Origin: Tychonema litorale BBK16
GTDB lineage: Bacteria > Cyanobacteriota > Cyanobacteriia > Cyanobacteriales > Microcoleaceae
DNA length: 37,129 bases
Direction of reading: 5' to 3'
Assembly: GCF_021648855.1 (NCBI RefSeq)
Contig: NZ_JAKJHX010000031.1
Span: 11,748 to 48,876 of the forward strand
Below, in pieces: positions 9,501 to 17,068 of the stretch. Numbering within the stretch: the first letter of the stretch is position 1; each line of letters begins with the position of its first letter. Position numbers and translations under genes: made by a program. The notes under the pieces are model-generated. The model was not told where the DNA came from and did no database searches. It worked only from the letters and a program-made list of their open reading frames with translations.

Positions 9501-9718
9501 TCTCCTTCGCCACCTTGAAGGGTATCGCGGCTTCGACCGCCGTAAAGTGCGTTATTTCCCGAACCGCCCAATAACAAGTCATTACCTGCATTACCAAACA
9601 GGCGATCGTTTCCTTCCTGACCGAAAATGGTGTCATCGCCACCCAATCCAGAAATTAAGTCTGCCGCGATCGTCCCGTTTAATGTATCATTTCCTGATGT
9701 GCCGTTAATTGTTGCCAC
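6584..9718 (-). CDS. Secreted RTX protein with nuclease-like and phytase/esterase-like domains
   Basis: 1044 residues. Residues 1-100 are glycine/aspartate nonapeptides (GNDTLNG, GGDDTIFGQEGNDRLFG) of the calcium-binding RTX type, followed by the usual KDIFAIG cap and a beta domain to about 170. Residues from about 178 to 615 resemble endonuclease/exonuclease/phosphatase proteins (PDILLINEFDYDN, VIMGDQNADPVDGD, TSDHSLVWAD), the hallmark Glu, Asp-Gln-Asn and Asp-His pieces of that fold. Residues from about 635 to the end resemble the phytase-like esterase family (GLSGIDYDQVNNRYYSISDD, DPEGIGL, NVEGMTLGP). There is no classical signal peptide; type I secretion is expected from RTX repeats. The start is GTG at 9718, strongly supported by AGAGAGGAG 9 bases upstream. 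Phosphate scavenging from nucleic acid or phytate is inference. Convergent with prk. Confidence 0.85.
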   Translation of the reverse strand: MATINGTSGNDTLNGTIAADLISGLGGDDTIFGQEGNDRLFGNAGNDLLLGGSGNNALYGGRSRDTLQGGEGDDFLFGDLDRDILTGGGGKDIFAIGRIGTRTTGGSQLENADLITDFVKGQDLISVSGISPANIEISRGTGNFSNSIVLKDPGTNQFLAILEGVRNFDSGDFIIAENPVPVVRFSSFNASLNRSSAGRLITDISTPDNQQAKNVAETIQRTNPDILLINEFDYDNSNTALNLFQQNYLSVSQNGANPVNYPFRYTAPSNTGIASGFDLDNNGSTVTEVGSSGYGNDAFGFGDFPGQFGMALYSKYPIDTANIRTFQNFLWKDMPGAFLPDNSATTVANDYYSPAELNVFRLSSKSHWDVPININGEIVHALVSHPTPPVFDGPEDRNGKRNHDEIRLWADYITPGKGSYIYDDRRTFGGLAPNASFVIMGDQNADPVDGDSFDNAILQLLNNSRVNTGVTSMIPASLGGIQQVADGGNNVNQKGNPAFDTADFGDAGTGSGNLRVDYVLPSADLPVNDAAVFWPVTTDPLYRLVGDRQNADTTPTSDHSLVWADVAVGDRSPRTSVKNTNFIGQATYPTGSVTVQGTQLGGLSGIDYDQVNNRYYSISDDRSDRNPARFYTLNIDLSSGALSSSGINFSSVTTLLNQNAQPFATNTVDPEGIGLTNNRTVFISSEGEVSPNLGAARVQSPFVNEFALGSGLQLRQLPVPSKFVPLVQDTNNNQVVDTGDTPTAGVRNNVAFENLTITPNGKFLFTATENALVQDGPLATINSGSRSRIVKYNLTTGQPEQEFLYVTDPVALPSVPETAFSTNGLVELLALDNRGTFLALERSFSTGAPGTGNTIKLYEVQLNGASDISGINSLNAVNINTVKPVEKRLVLNFDSLGLPTGLDNVEGMTLGPVLPNGQQSLVLVSDNNFSATQFTQILALGLTLETEILRRAQSLDIVTDAGAINPKMSRDNISVQTSDDKSAFITDFRTVFDSLRFDTEQNYAIDPTVINRSGFGVVSQPVGQIAAEQKISSSLPSSFGIGSF

Positions 9719-10021
9719 GTTAAGTCACTCCTCTCTACCGCTAAAGTCAAAGATTTTCGGGTTTGGGAGTATAGTCTCACGCTACGATTAAAGACAGATT
9801 ACTTACTGGTTAAAAACAGGCGTACTTTCCGGACTTCAGCCGATCGCGCAATTTGTGAATAAACTGATCTACGCGATCGCCCTTAACATACAAAAATTTT
9901 ATAAACTTAACAGCTTGATCAATCAGAAGCAGAGTCGAAAGTACCTAAATGTGCTATATTCAACCCCGTAAACCCTGAATTGCACTTTCAGGTATGCCAA
10001 ATTCATCAACGAGTCAACTAA
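9719..10021. other. Divergent spacer between RTX and FAD oxidoreductase genes
   Basis: About 300 bases carrying the promoters of two diverging genes. The RTX ribosome-binding site lies at its left end. A TATATT box near 9955 could serve the plus-strand gene but lacks a clear -35 box. Two GCGATCG-type HIP1-related sites occur; nothing else is recognised. Confidence 0.5.
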
Positions 10022-11674
10022 ATGCCCCCTACTTTCAAGAAATTAGCCGCCATTGCCATTTTTTTTGTAGCCATAAAAGTTTTAGTTGATTCCCCGTATT
10101 TCAAAGATGTAAAAAGCTCGATCGCCCACCGAAACGAAGCAAGTGCCACCTTAGACACCCCAAGTCTGCGCCAAACAGCCGCAAACAATCCCCCAGCAGC
10201 AGCTACAACACCAGCCGATCGCAACTTTGATGTAGTCGTATATGGTGATGAAGTACCAGGGATATGTGCAGCTATCTGGGCAAAAAAGACCCTAGGTGCA
10301 AAGGGAAAAGTAGCGGTAGTGCGATCGAACCATGAAACCGCAATGTTAGGCGGCGTACTCACTCGCGGCGGCTTAGGTTACGTCGATTTAGATAAAATCC
10401 CCGATTGGTACAACCAACCCTACGCCCAATGCTTCCGGGAATTCTTAGACAAAGCCAATGTTCCCGAATCATGCTTAGAACCAAAAACAGCAGATAAAGC
10501 ACTCAAAGATATGCTTTCAGAGGCCGGAGTTAAAGTTATTTCAAACTCAACTCTTACTCCCCACGTAGTCAATAAAAAAATTGAATATGCCGAAGTAAAA
10601 GGCAGTAATATCAAAATAAAAGCTAACTCTTTCATTGATGTAACTCAAGATGCCGAACTCGCAGTCAAAGCCGGGTTATCTTATTATACAGGATACGAAT
10701 CGCAAAATATAAAATCCAAAAATGAAACCTTAGCAATATCGATAGTTCCGACAATTACCGGCCTAACGATGTCCGACCTCCAGAGAATAGAAGATAACAT
10801 TCTTTACAATACACCTTTAGTAGAAAAAATCAAAACAAGCATTACCAAATACAAAGATGATGCGAGTACAGAATTTTGGATGAGGAATTTCCTCAGCACG
10901 ATTTATCAAGCCTATAGAGACGGCTACAATATTAGAAGCGCAGCCATAGGAGCAGCATATCATGTAGACAGAAATTTGCCCTTTACTCAAGACAAAGGCT
11001 TCTTTTTTGACAAAGCAAATATTTGTGTTTATAAGGATAATTCCATGTCATGGAACGGCTTTCTGTTTAAATATCAAGTTGACCAACTAATGAAGATGGA
11101 AGCTAACGACAGAAAGCCAAATTCTGAGATGCTCAAAGAAATGTCATATCTGCAAGAATGGCTGCAAAAGAAATCGGGTAAAGATGTGAGAGTATTTATC
11201 CCGGATGAGGTTTACATCCGACAAACTTTGAACGTGCGGGATGTGGTAGATCCGCTGACGGGACAGGAAATTATTAAAGGAGGAACCGAGGCCGAAAAGT
11301 CGATCGGCAGTTTTTCCTACGACTTCGATTTGCGGGGTGGAGTCAAGGATTTGTCATCGAGAATTCCTGGATTACCCGTGTATAATTTTGGGATAGAAAG
11401 TGCTTTGGCTAGTAAGGTGAATAATTTGGCGATCGTCGGGCGATCGTCTGGATATGTGGGTATGGCGGTATCAGTTGGACGCATTGCGACGGTGAATATT
11501 TATCAAGGACAAGGTGTGGGTGTGGCGGCAGGTTTGGCTAGCAAATTGGGCGTACCGTTGAATACGATTACTTCTGCTAAAACGAAACAAACTTTGGAGA
11601 CTTTGACGGGGAAAACTACTTATTTGTCGGGGAGAGATACGAGTTATGGTGTGGATTATAAGGAGGTGAAATAA
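10022..11674 (+). CDS. Membrane-anchored FAD-dependent oxidoreductase
   Basis: 550 residues. Residues 7-24 (LAAIAIFFVAIKVLVDS) are a hydrophobic signal or anchor with a short basic N-terminus. A proline/alanine linker leads to FDVVVYGDEVPGICAAIWA (about 69-87), a variant Rossmann FAD motif, followed by TAMLGGVLTRGGLGYVDLD, typical of the FAD_oxidored (xanthan-lyase-associated) family. Near the end, SKVNNLAIVGRSSGYVGMAVSVGR is the second flavin-contacting segment. The substrate is unknown. The ATG at 10022 has no clear Shine-Dalgarno sequence. It lies alone, divergent from the RTX gene, and ends one base before the converging glutathione S-transferase pseudogene. An exported or periplasm-facing redox enzyme is likely; a more precise function cannot be given. 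Confidence 0.8.
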   Translation: MPPTFKKLAAIAIFFVAIKVLVDSPYFKDVKSSIAHRNEASATLDTPSLRQTAANNPPAAATTPADRNFDVVVYGDEVPGICAAIWAKKTLGAKGKVAVVRSNHETAMLGGVLTRGGLGYVDLDKIPDWYNQPYAQCFREFLDKANVPESCLEPKTADKALKDMLSEAGVKVISNSTLTPHVVNKKIEYAEVKGSNIKIKANSFIDVTQDAELAVKAGLSYYTGYESQNIKSKNETLAISIVPTITGLTMSDLQRIEDNILYNTPLVEKIKTSITKYKDDASTEFWMRNFLSTIYQAYRDGYNIRSAAIGAAYHVDRNLPFTQDKGFFFDKANICVYKDNSMSWNGFLFKYQVDQLMKMEANDRKPNSEMLKEMSYLQEWLQKKSGKDVRVFIPDEVYIRQTLNVRDVVDPLTGQEIIKGGTEAEKSIGSFSYDFDLRGGVKDLSSRIPGLPVYNFGIESALASKVNNLAIVGRSSGYVGMAVSVGRIATVNIYQGQGVGVAAGLASKLGVPLNTITSAKTKQTLETLTGKTTYLSGRDTSYGVDYKEVK

Positions 11675-12121
11675 TTATAGAGTAATGCTATCTGCTGCGT
11701 CGGCGACACCAAATTCATCGCCCATTAAAAACGGCTGCTTCTCGAAGATTTGATTGAGTGGTGTTAACAATTTGGGGGTTTCGCGATCGCGACTAGCTTC
11801 GACAAATATTCCCGGCCCCAGAGTAGCATTCGCAACATTACCCACTGCACGATTTCTGATTGCTGCTCCAAATTATCCGGCATCTTACCATATTTTTGAG
11901 CTAAATAGAGCAGAATTGCGCCGGATTCCCAGAGTTTAAAATCCCCGTCAGCGATCGCTGGTACTTTGCCGATCGGGTTAATTTCCAGAAAATTTGGCTG
12001 CAAATGCTCTGCGGCTTGCATATCATAACATCACAAATTCGTAGGGAACACCTATTTCTTCGAGATACCACTTGATAATTGAGGCTCTACTGTGAGCTCC
12101 GCCGTAAACTTTTAGCACCAT
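11675..12121 (-). pseudogene. Glutathione S-transferase family pseudogene (two frameshifts, truncated)
   Basis: The gene begins with a good AAGGA site and ATG at 12121 and reads MVLKVYGGAHSRASIIKWYL...VPYEFVML, a GST thioredoxin-fold N-terminus, then hits TGA. One extra base at about 12022-12028 shifts the frame, which continues as MQAAEHLQPNFLEINPIGKVPAIADGDFKLWESGAILLYLAQKYGKMP. A second shift, apparently a lost base at about 11833-11840, moves the C-terminal helical part to a third frame (NVANATLGPGIFVEASRD ... QPFLMGDEFGVADAAD). That frame stops at 11675, well short of normal GST length. The conserved signatures in all three frames show one former gene. The middle fragment of 85 residues could be mistaken for a small gene. 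Confidence 0.85.
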
Positions 12122-12182
12122 TTTGTTCCTTCCTTTAACGCAATCCGATCATTTTGCATTGGGGCATTGGGTCTTAGGTATT

Positions 12183-12241
12183 GTTGACTGTTGACTCTTG
12201 ACTTTTGGCTAATTAATGACTAATGATTAATGACTAATGAC
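12183..12241. repeat. 7-nt tandem repeats overlapping the mntP 3' end
   Basis: GTTGACT occurs twice plus a CTTGACT variant (12183-12203), then four TAATGAC/TAATGAT units (12214-12241). The second array contains the mntP stop codon and supplies its last residues. Confidence 0.8.
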
Positions 12242-12805
12242 TGCTGCTGCTGTCAAATGCGACCATAGGATATTGCTGCCGATCGCCATTAAAATCAGCC
12301 CTCCGCTCAACTCTATTTTCTTGCCAAATAAGTTACCACACTTGTGACCGATAAATACACCGGCAAATACGACAAAGAAAGTAATGAATCCGATCGCCGT
12401 CACCGCAGGAATAATCGAATCTTTTAGTACAGCAAAGCCAATTCCAACTGCTAAAGCATCGATACTTGTCGCCACTGACAGGGTAATCAAAGTCCCCGTA
12501 TCTAAGGGATTAAATTTTGGGGCGCATTCATCGCTTTGCCCGGATTCATAAATCATTCTACCACCAATGAAACTCAACAACCCAAAAGCTATCCAATGGT
12601 CGATCGGTGTTATCCAAAAGCTAAAACTAATGCCAGCAGACCATCCTATTAATGGCATTAAAGCTTGAAAACCGCCGAAAAACAAAGCAATTTTTAACGC
12701 CTTGTTGACATTCATGTGTTTGATTGCTAAACCGCTGGAAACAGCAACAGCAAAAGCATCTGCGGCTAATCCCAAGGAAAGTAAGACGGTAGTGGCTGAA
12801 TCCAT
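12227..12805 (-). CDS. mntP: Manganese efflux pump MntP family
   Basis: 192 residues, the usual size. The hydrophobic profile fits six membrane segments in two inverted halves, each starting with a conserved Asp-Ala motif: LGLAADAFAVAVSSGL (12-27) and LSVATSIDALAVGIGFAV (about 108-125). The FFGGFQALMPLIGW segment is diagnostic for this family (formerly DUF204). Family members export Mn2+ across the cytoplasmic membrane, protecting from manganese excess. The ATG at 12805 follows an A-rich stretch with no clear Shine-Dalgarno sequence. I looked for a yybP-ykoY manganese riboswitch ahead of it and saw none. The last few residues are encoded by a 7-nt repeat array. Single gene, divergent from the b561-type cytochrome. 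Confidence 0.93.
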   Translation of the reverse strand: MDSATTVLLSLGLAADAFAVAVSSGLAIKHMNVNKALKIALFFGGFQALMPLIGWSAGISFSFWITPIDHWIAFGLLSFIGGRMIYESGQSDECAPKFNPLDTGTLITLSVATSIDALAVGIGFAVLKDSIIPAVTAIGFITFFVVFAGVFIGHKCGNLFGKKIELSGGLILMAIGSNILWSHLTAAAVISH

Positions 12806-13021
12806 TTTTTTTACTGTTAAATATTATCGCGGGGTCAAAAACTCGGATATTTAGTCTCTCTGTTCGATACATTAATCACTGAGCGTAGTCTAACTATTCG
12901 TAGAAACCGGGATTTTCGCTTTGAACCTAAACTATTTAACTCTACACTAAACTTTTATGAAATTGTATTTTTCTCATATTTTATTCATTTTTATATCATA
13001 TTTATTTCATAATCTGTGGCA

Positions 13022-13049
13022 TTGAAAAAAATGTATTTGGCTGTATGAT
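13022..13049 (+). promoter_or_regulatory. Candidate promoter of the b561-type cytochrome gene
   Basis: TTGAAA (13022-13027) and TATGAT (13044-13049) with a 16-base spacer lie 30 bases ahead of the ATG at 13080. AGGA is present about 9 bases before the start. Confidence 0.5.
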
Positions 13050-13079
13050 AGAAAGAGTTATCAACTAGGATAATCCACG

Positions 13080-13640
13080 ATGTCAAAATCGAAACCATAC
13101 CAGCCATTGCTACTCAAATTACTGCACGGAGTTAATGCTGCGATCGCAATTTTAGCAATCATCACTGCATTTCTGGTGTACAACACCTACGACGGGCGCT
13201 TCGGCAAAGTAGCAGTACCTCAGATTGCAGATATTATCGGTATTCATGGCACTTTTGGCAAGTTGTTGATTTTAGGAGTAATGCCGGCGTTTGCTTTATA
13301 CAGCTTCCACAAAGGGCAACAACGCCTAATACAGCCGGATTCTTTCGGAAAACTGACGCAATTCGGCAAACCGATTTGGTGGTACAGTTTGCATCGGATT
13401 GTTAATACAGTGATGTTAGTGGCGATCGCATTTTCGATCGCTTCTGGCAGTATGGTTAAGGAAGAATGGCTTCCTGCTGGCGAATTAACACAAGTTTGGT
13501 ACTATTTGCACATTTTTGGGTGGATAATTTTAGTATTTTGTCTAGCAATCCACTTATTGATGAGCGCAAAAGTTGGAGGTTTGCCGTTAATTTTGTCGAT
13601 GTTTGATTTTCGTAAATCCCAGAATAATCAACGAGACTAA
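13080..13640 (+). CDS. Cytochrome b561-type di-heme membrane protein
   Basis: 186 residues with four hydrophobic segments (about 18-36, 58-75, 102-122 and 140-162). Histidines suited to axial heme ligation lie within or at the edges of these segments: LLHGVNA near the N-terminus, GIHGTFGK, SLHRIVN, and YLHIFGW with AIHLLMS near the end. This is the layout of bacterial b561/b-type cytochromes, which pass electrons across the cytoplasmic membrane to or from quinone or soluble partners. A HIP1-like site lies early in the gene. It has a good promoter and stands alone, converging on the histidine kinase gene. The electron partner cannot be told from sequence. Confidence 0.85.
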   Translation: MSKSKPYQPLLLKLLHGVNAAIAILAIITAFLVYNTYDGRFGKVAVPQIADIIGIHGTFGKLLILGVMPAFALYSFHKGQQRLIQPDSFGKLTQFGKPIWWYSLHRIVNTVMLVAIAFSIASGSMVKEEWLPAGELTQVWYYLHIFGWIILVFCLAIHLLMSAKVGGLPLILSMFDFRKSQNNQRD

Positions 13641-13820
13641 AAAGCAGGAAATTTGTTTGATATTGAATCTTAAATTTGACAGATGAAAAAAAATATTATC
13701 CTGATATTTGTAGAAGTTTTGGTGATGGGAAGTTGGCTATTTGCATTGGTTGCACCCCTATTATTCCCCTAGGAACAGGAATTTATATCAATTCCGGTTG
13801 CACTCCTTATGATATAGAGT

Positions 13821-13840
13821 CCAAGGCAGTGCCATGTCCC
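13821..13840. repeat. Dispersed palindrome, degenerate copy b
   Basis: CCAAGGCAGTGCCATGTCCC preceded by ATGATATAGA, the same left flank as the perfect copy at 6540. The left arm has diverged, so the pairing is imperfect. Confidence 0.6.
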
Positions 13841-13860
13841 TACCCAAAATAATATTGTAG

Positions 13861-13933
13861 GGATACGGCACTGCCGTCTCCTAATTTCTAATAATAGGGA
13901 GACGGCACTGCCGTCTCCTAATTTCTAATAATA
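13861..13933. repeat. Tandem pair of dispersed palindromes, copies c and d
   Basis: GGATACGGCA/TGCCGTCTCC (13861-13881, one mismatch) and GGAGACGGCA/TGCCGTCTCC (13898-13918, perfect) are each followed by TAATTTCTAATAAT, giving a 37-base tandem duplication. They lie between the convergent b561-cytochrome and kinase genes. Confidence 0.85.
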
Positions 13934-13951
13934 TCAATATAATTTCTACAA

Positions 13952-16336
13952 TTACACGATCGGCAATTCCACCACAAAATCTACACCATCCGTGCTTTGA
14001 GATGGAAAGGGAAATTGAAACGGAGATTCAACCCACAGACGACCGCCGTGGACTTCTACAATAATTTTATTGCTAATCGACAGCCCCAAGCCTTTAGATT
14101 GGTCAAAAGACTTAGTAGTAAAAAATGGCTCAAATATTCGACGCTGAATTTCTGCTGGAATGCTGGGGCCATTATTAGCGATCGATACGGCAATAAATCT
14201 CCCTTCGGGATACTCGACAACATCGGTTGTAATTATAATAATTGGTTCGCGATTGTCCATCATATTCATAGCATCAATCGCATTACTGATAATACTGGCA
14301 AAGACTTGATTTATTTCACCGGGGTAGCACAGCAACAGCGGGATATTATTGTAATTCTTCACTATCGATATTTTGTTGTTCATGCCATAGCCAAACAACA
14401 GCAGAATATTGTCCATGCCTTCGTGTATGTTGACATAGGTTTTGTTGGCTTCATCACGGATTGAAAAGTTCTGCAAAGCAATGATAGTCTGACGAATTTG
14501 TCCGGCTTCATTTTTCAAGGAATTTATAATTTGGGGCAAATCTTCGCTAACAAAATCTAAGTCAATTCTTTCCTTTTCCTCATCAATTTCTTTCACTGAT
14601 TCGGGATGTTTTTTGGCATAAAGGCGAATGATATTTAGCAAATCCTTGATATAATCGTTGACATGGATCAAGTGACCATAAACAAAGTTAATTTTGTGGT
14701 TGCTTTCACGAGCTATTCCAGCAGCCAGTTTACCTAGGATTGTGATTTTTTCCCTTTGCACCAAATGTTCTTCGGTTCTTCTGAGTTTGGCAAATACTTC
14801 CTCCAAAAGTTTGAGTTGATCTTGAACTTCCCCATTTAGTTGAGATTGGGAAATTGCGATCGCCAAAGAGTCTGCAACTGCTTCCAAAACTTCCATCTCA
14901 TCGGGATTACCAAAGTGTCTCTTGCTACAAGCCAAAAGATACCCCAGGCGATTAGTTTTGGTAAGCACTGGTACTGCTGCGTAGTGAGTTTTTTTGAGTC
15001 GAAGGTAGGGTGAATCAATCCCTGTGGCTTTTCTGAGAGTTACCGATTCCCCACGGTGGAGTCGTGCTGCTAAATCTCCACAAGGCCCGGATTCCGCGCA
15101 GAATATTCCTAAGCTTGGCGATAAACTTTTCCGGTAATATTCACAGCAGAATTCTAAAGTGTCTTGTCGAGGATCGTACCAGGCGAACATTATGCGATCG
15201 AGATCTAGTATAGTTCCAAGTTCCTCAACAGTGGCTTGCAGAATGCGATCGAGGTTCAAGGAAGCGCGAATGTGGCCTGTCAAGCGATGCAGTAGAGTTT
15301 CTGTGCGAGTGCGGATTCTATCTTTTGCAAATAACTTTAGTGCCACAATTGCTGCTATAATAAATGCTCCTAAAAGCAAGCTGGCGACTGCTGCTAATAC
15401 ATTTAACAGGTACAGTTCTTTTTCGAGGTTGTCTTGGGGAATTACTAGGGCGATCGACCATTCAGCCTGTTCTAAAGGAAGATAGGCAACATAAACTCTA
15501 GCTTCCTTGATTTGAGTCAGGGAAATGCCTGTTTTTTGGTAAACCATCTCGCGGACTATATTTACCAAACTAGCATCTTTTGAGTCTAAAAAACTAGGAG
15601 CTAGCTTGTCTATATTTCCGACTAATTGTTGGTCGGGATGAACAATCGGCACTCCTTGAGAATTGAGAACAAAAGCGTAGGTTTTTTCCCCATATTCGAG
15701 CTTTCCGACTACTTCTGCTAATCGGTGGATTTTGAGCGCGCCGTTCATTACTCCGATCGGCTTTTTAATTGTGGTATAATTGCGATTCCTAGTATTTGAG
15801 CGTACCGGAGCTGAAATGGGAATAATTTGTTTTTTTACTGTGCGAGAAATTGTAGGATCTGAAACATACACATTACCAGCCATTGCCTTTTGAAAGTGTC
15901 TGCGATCGCTAACATTAGCCAAAGCTTTTCCGACTTTCGTAGTGAAGTAAGAACCATCCGGTTCAATTAATGCCAAATGCTCAAAGTCTTGAAGTTTATT
16001 TACCTCGGATTGTAAATATGGTTCTGCAACCAACCAATTCATAGAACGAATGGGAGGAGAGTTGGCGAGGATTTCGATTTCGGCTTTTCTAGTCGCTATC
16101 CAACGATCGATTTTGTTACCCCGGTTTCTAACTTCTAACAAAGCATTTCGCTCTAAATTTTTGATAATTAAGGATCGAATACTTTGATAACTAATATAAC
16201 CAGTGACGCTGGCTGCTATAATTGTACCGCATAAAATTAGCAGCGCAGCCATATATTGAAGACGATATAAGTGGTTAAATCGTGCTGGCAATAGTCCAGT
16301 TAATTTCCAGCACTGCTCTCTCGCAAAGCTTCGCAT
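13952..16336 (-). CDS. Membrane sensor histidine kinase (Cache-GAF) with degenerate H-box
   Basis: I favour ATG 16336; a GTG at 16384 extends the frame but has no usable ribosome-binding spacing. Numbers below count from 16384 (810 residues). A membrane segment at about 45-65 and another at about 338-362 flank a periplasmic double-Cache sensor (NKIDRWIATRKAEIEILANS). A GAF domain (about 370-520) and a coiled coil follow. The dimerisation segment reads LGKLAAGIARESNHKINF, where the phosphoacceptor histidine of AHE(I/N)NNP is Arg559 (CGT at 14710-14708). The ATPase domain keeps N701 (ISNAIDAM), IFEPFFTTKS and GLGLSISNK; the first G-box reads NNGPSIP with Asn for the usual Asp. No response regulator is adjacent. 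ATP binding is plausible, but normal autophosphorylation is unlikely. Confidence 0.85.
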   Translation of the reverse strand: MRSFAREQCWKLTGLLPARFNHLYRLQYMAALLILCGTIIAASVTGYISYQSIRSLIIKNLERNALLEVRNRGNKIDRWIATRKAEIEILANSPPIRSMNWLVAEPYLQSEVNKLQDFEHLALIEPDGSYFTTKVGKALANVSDRRHFQKAMAGNVYVSDPTISRTVKKQIIPISAPVRSNTRNRNYTTIKKPIGVMNGALKIHRLAEVVGKLEYGEKTYAFVLNSQGVPIVHPDQQLVGNIDKLAPSFLDSKDASLVNIVREMVYQKTGISLTQIKEARVYVAYLPLEQAEWSIALVIPQDNLEKELYLLNVLAAVASLLLGAFIIAAIVALKLFAKDRIRTRTETLLHRLTGHIRASLNLDRILQATVEELGTILDLDRIMFAWYDPRQDTLEFCCEYYRKSLSPSLGIFCAESGPCGDLAARLHRGESVTLRKATGIDSPYLRLKKTHYAAVPVLTKTNRLGYLLACSKRHFGNPDEMEVLEAVADSLAIAISQSQLNGEVQDQLKLLEEVFAKLRRTEEHLVQREKITILGKLAAGIARESNHKINFVYGHLIHVNDYIKDLLNIIRLYAKKHPESVKEIDEEKERIDLDFVSEDLPQIINSLKNEAGQIRQTIIALQNFSIRDEANKTYVNIHEGMDNILLLFGYGMNNKISIVKNYNNIPLLLCYPGEINQVFASIISNAIDAMNMMDNREPIIIITTDVVEYPEGRFIAVSIANNGPSIPAEIQRRIFEPFFTTKSFDQSKGLGLSISNKIIVEVHGGRLWVESPFQFPFPSQSTDGVDFVVELPIV

Positions 16337-16396
16337 AGTTTGACTAATTTGTAAGATTGAAATCTTAGCTGACCTGCGATGCACCCTGAATTTGTA

Positions 16397-16427
16397 AGTA
16401 GTATAATACTACTCATTGAAAACTCAA
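16397..16427 (-). promoter_or_regulatory. Candidate kinase promoter overlapped by a palindrome
   Basis: On the minus strand TTGAGT (16427-16422) and TATACT (16405-16400) have 16-base spacing. The -10 box lies inside the 17-base perfect palindrome AGTAGTATAATACTACT (16397-16413), which could be a repressor site. It fits a start at 16336 better than at 16384. Confidence 0.35.
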
Positions 16428-16439
16428 AACTGATTCATT

Positions 16440-16904
16440 TCAAAGAACTTTGTGGGTATGTTCGTGTTGTTTTACATTATCTTCAGTGCTAACTACGCGC
16501 TGGGAATTGAGCACTCTTTTGCGTTCTAGAGAATAAGTAAAGTCGCTACGAACTGTTCCTACAGGAATGTGAGATTGAGCTTGGGGGCGGATTTTGTAAG
16601 TGCGGGCGGCTGCGATCGCCCGAAAGCCAAATTCTTCGCTAAACTCGGCTGATGTGGGGAATTCGGGCAGCCTTTTTGGTGATTCACCGTCGAGCACTGC
16701 TCCCAAGGTTGTCCCCCAAGCCATTTTATAAGATGTGGGAATTCCCTTGACAATTGCTTCCAAAGCTGCTGAGGGAATGGCCTCGATTACTTGTACTTGC
16801 AGAACTTCGCCTTCTTCTTTGACGAAGCAGGTGGCCAAACCGACTGCTATATAGTCGTCGGTAGAGAGTTCGGGAGCGTTGGGATAAACTGTTGCAGTTG
16901 CCAT
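16440..16904 (-). CDS. Conserved hypothetical protein (cyanobacterial type)
   Basis: 154 residues from ATG 16904 (MATATVYPNAPELSTDDYIAVGLATCF); the frame remains open upstream to 16949, but the shorter start begins with the more protein-like sequence. It is soluble and mixed alpha/beta, with no signal peptide, membrane segment or catalytic motif that I recognise. The C-terminus ends in a His-rich KQHEHTHKVL tail. The sequence has the look of a conserved cyanobacterial protein of unknown function, but I cannot name a family. It lies upstream of the kinase on the same strand with 55 bases to the kinase GTG, and a probable promoter for the kinase sits in between. Confidence 0.7.
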   Translation of the reverse strand: MATATVYPNAPELSTDDYIAVGLATCFVKEEGEVLQVQVIEAIPSAALEAIVKGIPTSYKMAWGTTLGAVLDGESPKRLPEFPTSAEFSEEFGFRAIAAARTYKIRPQAQSHIPVGTVRSDFTYSLERKRVLNSQRVVSTEDNVKQHEHTHKVL

Positions 16905-17068
16905 ATAAAATCTTTTGACTAGGAATTGAAAATCTGGAGTGAAGGTCAAGCCCCTGAGAGTGGATCAGACCTGTGTGTCGATAGTACCACATTCAGCTAG
17001 ATGCCGGATAATTCGGCTAGCATTTTCTGTTTTTCGGTTTTTGACCTAAGATTTCTGCAATTTTCAAG

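Noticed and set aside
10018..10362. Minus-strand frame at the start of the FAD oxidoreductase gene
   Set aside because: It overlaps the signal and Rossmann region of a clear gene; its sequence is Ala/Ser-rich without motifs.
12806..12960. yybP-ykoY manganese riboswitch ahead of mntP
   Set aside because: The conserved purine-rich loops of that riboswitch are absent.
13683..13772. 29-residue hydrophobic frame (MKKNIILIFVEVLVMGSWLF...)
   Set aside because: It could be a small membrane protein after the b561-type cytochrome, but it has no ribosome-binding site and no recognised family.
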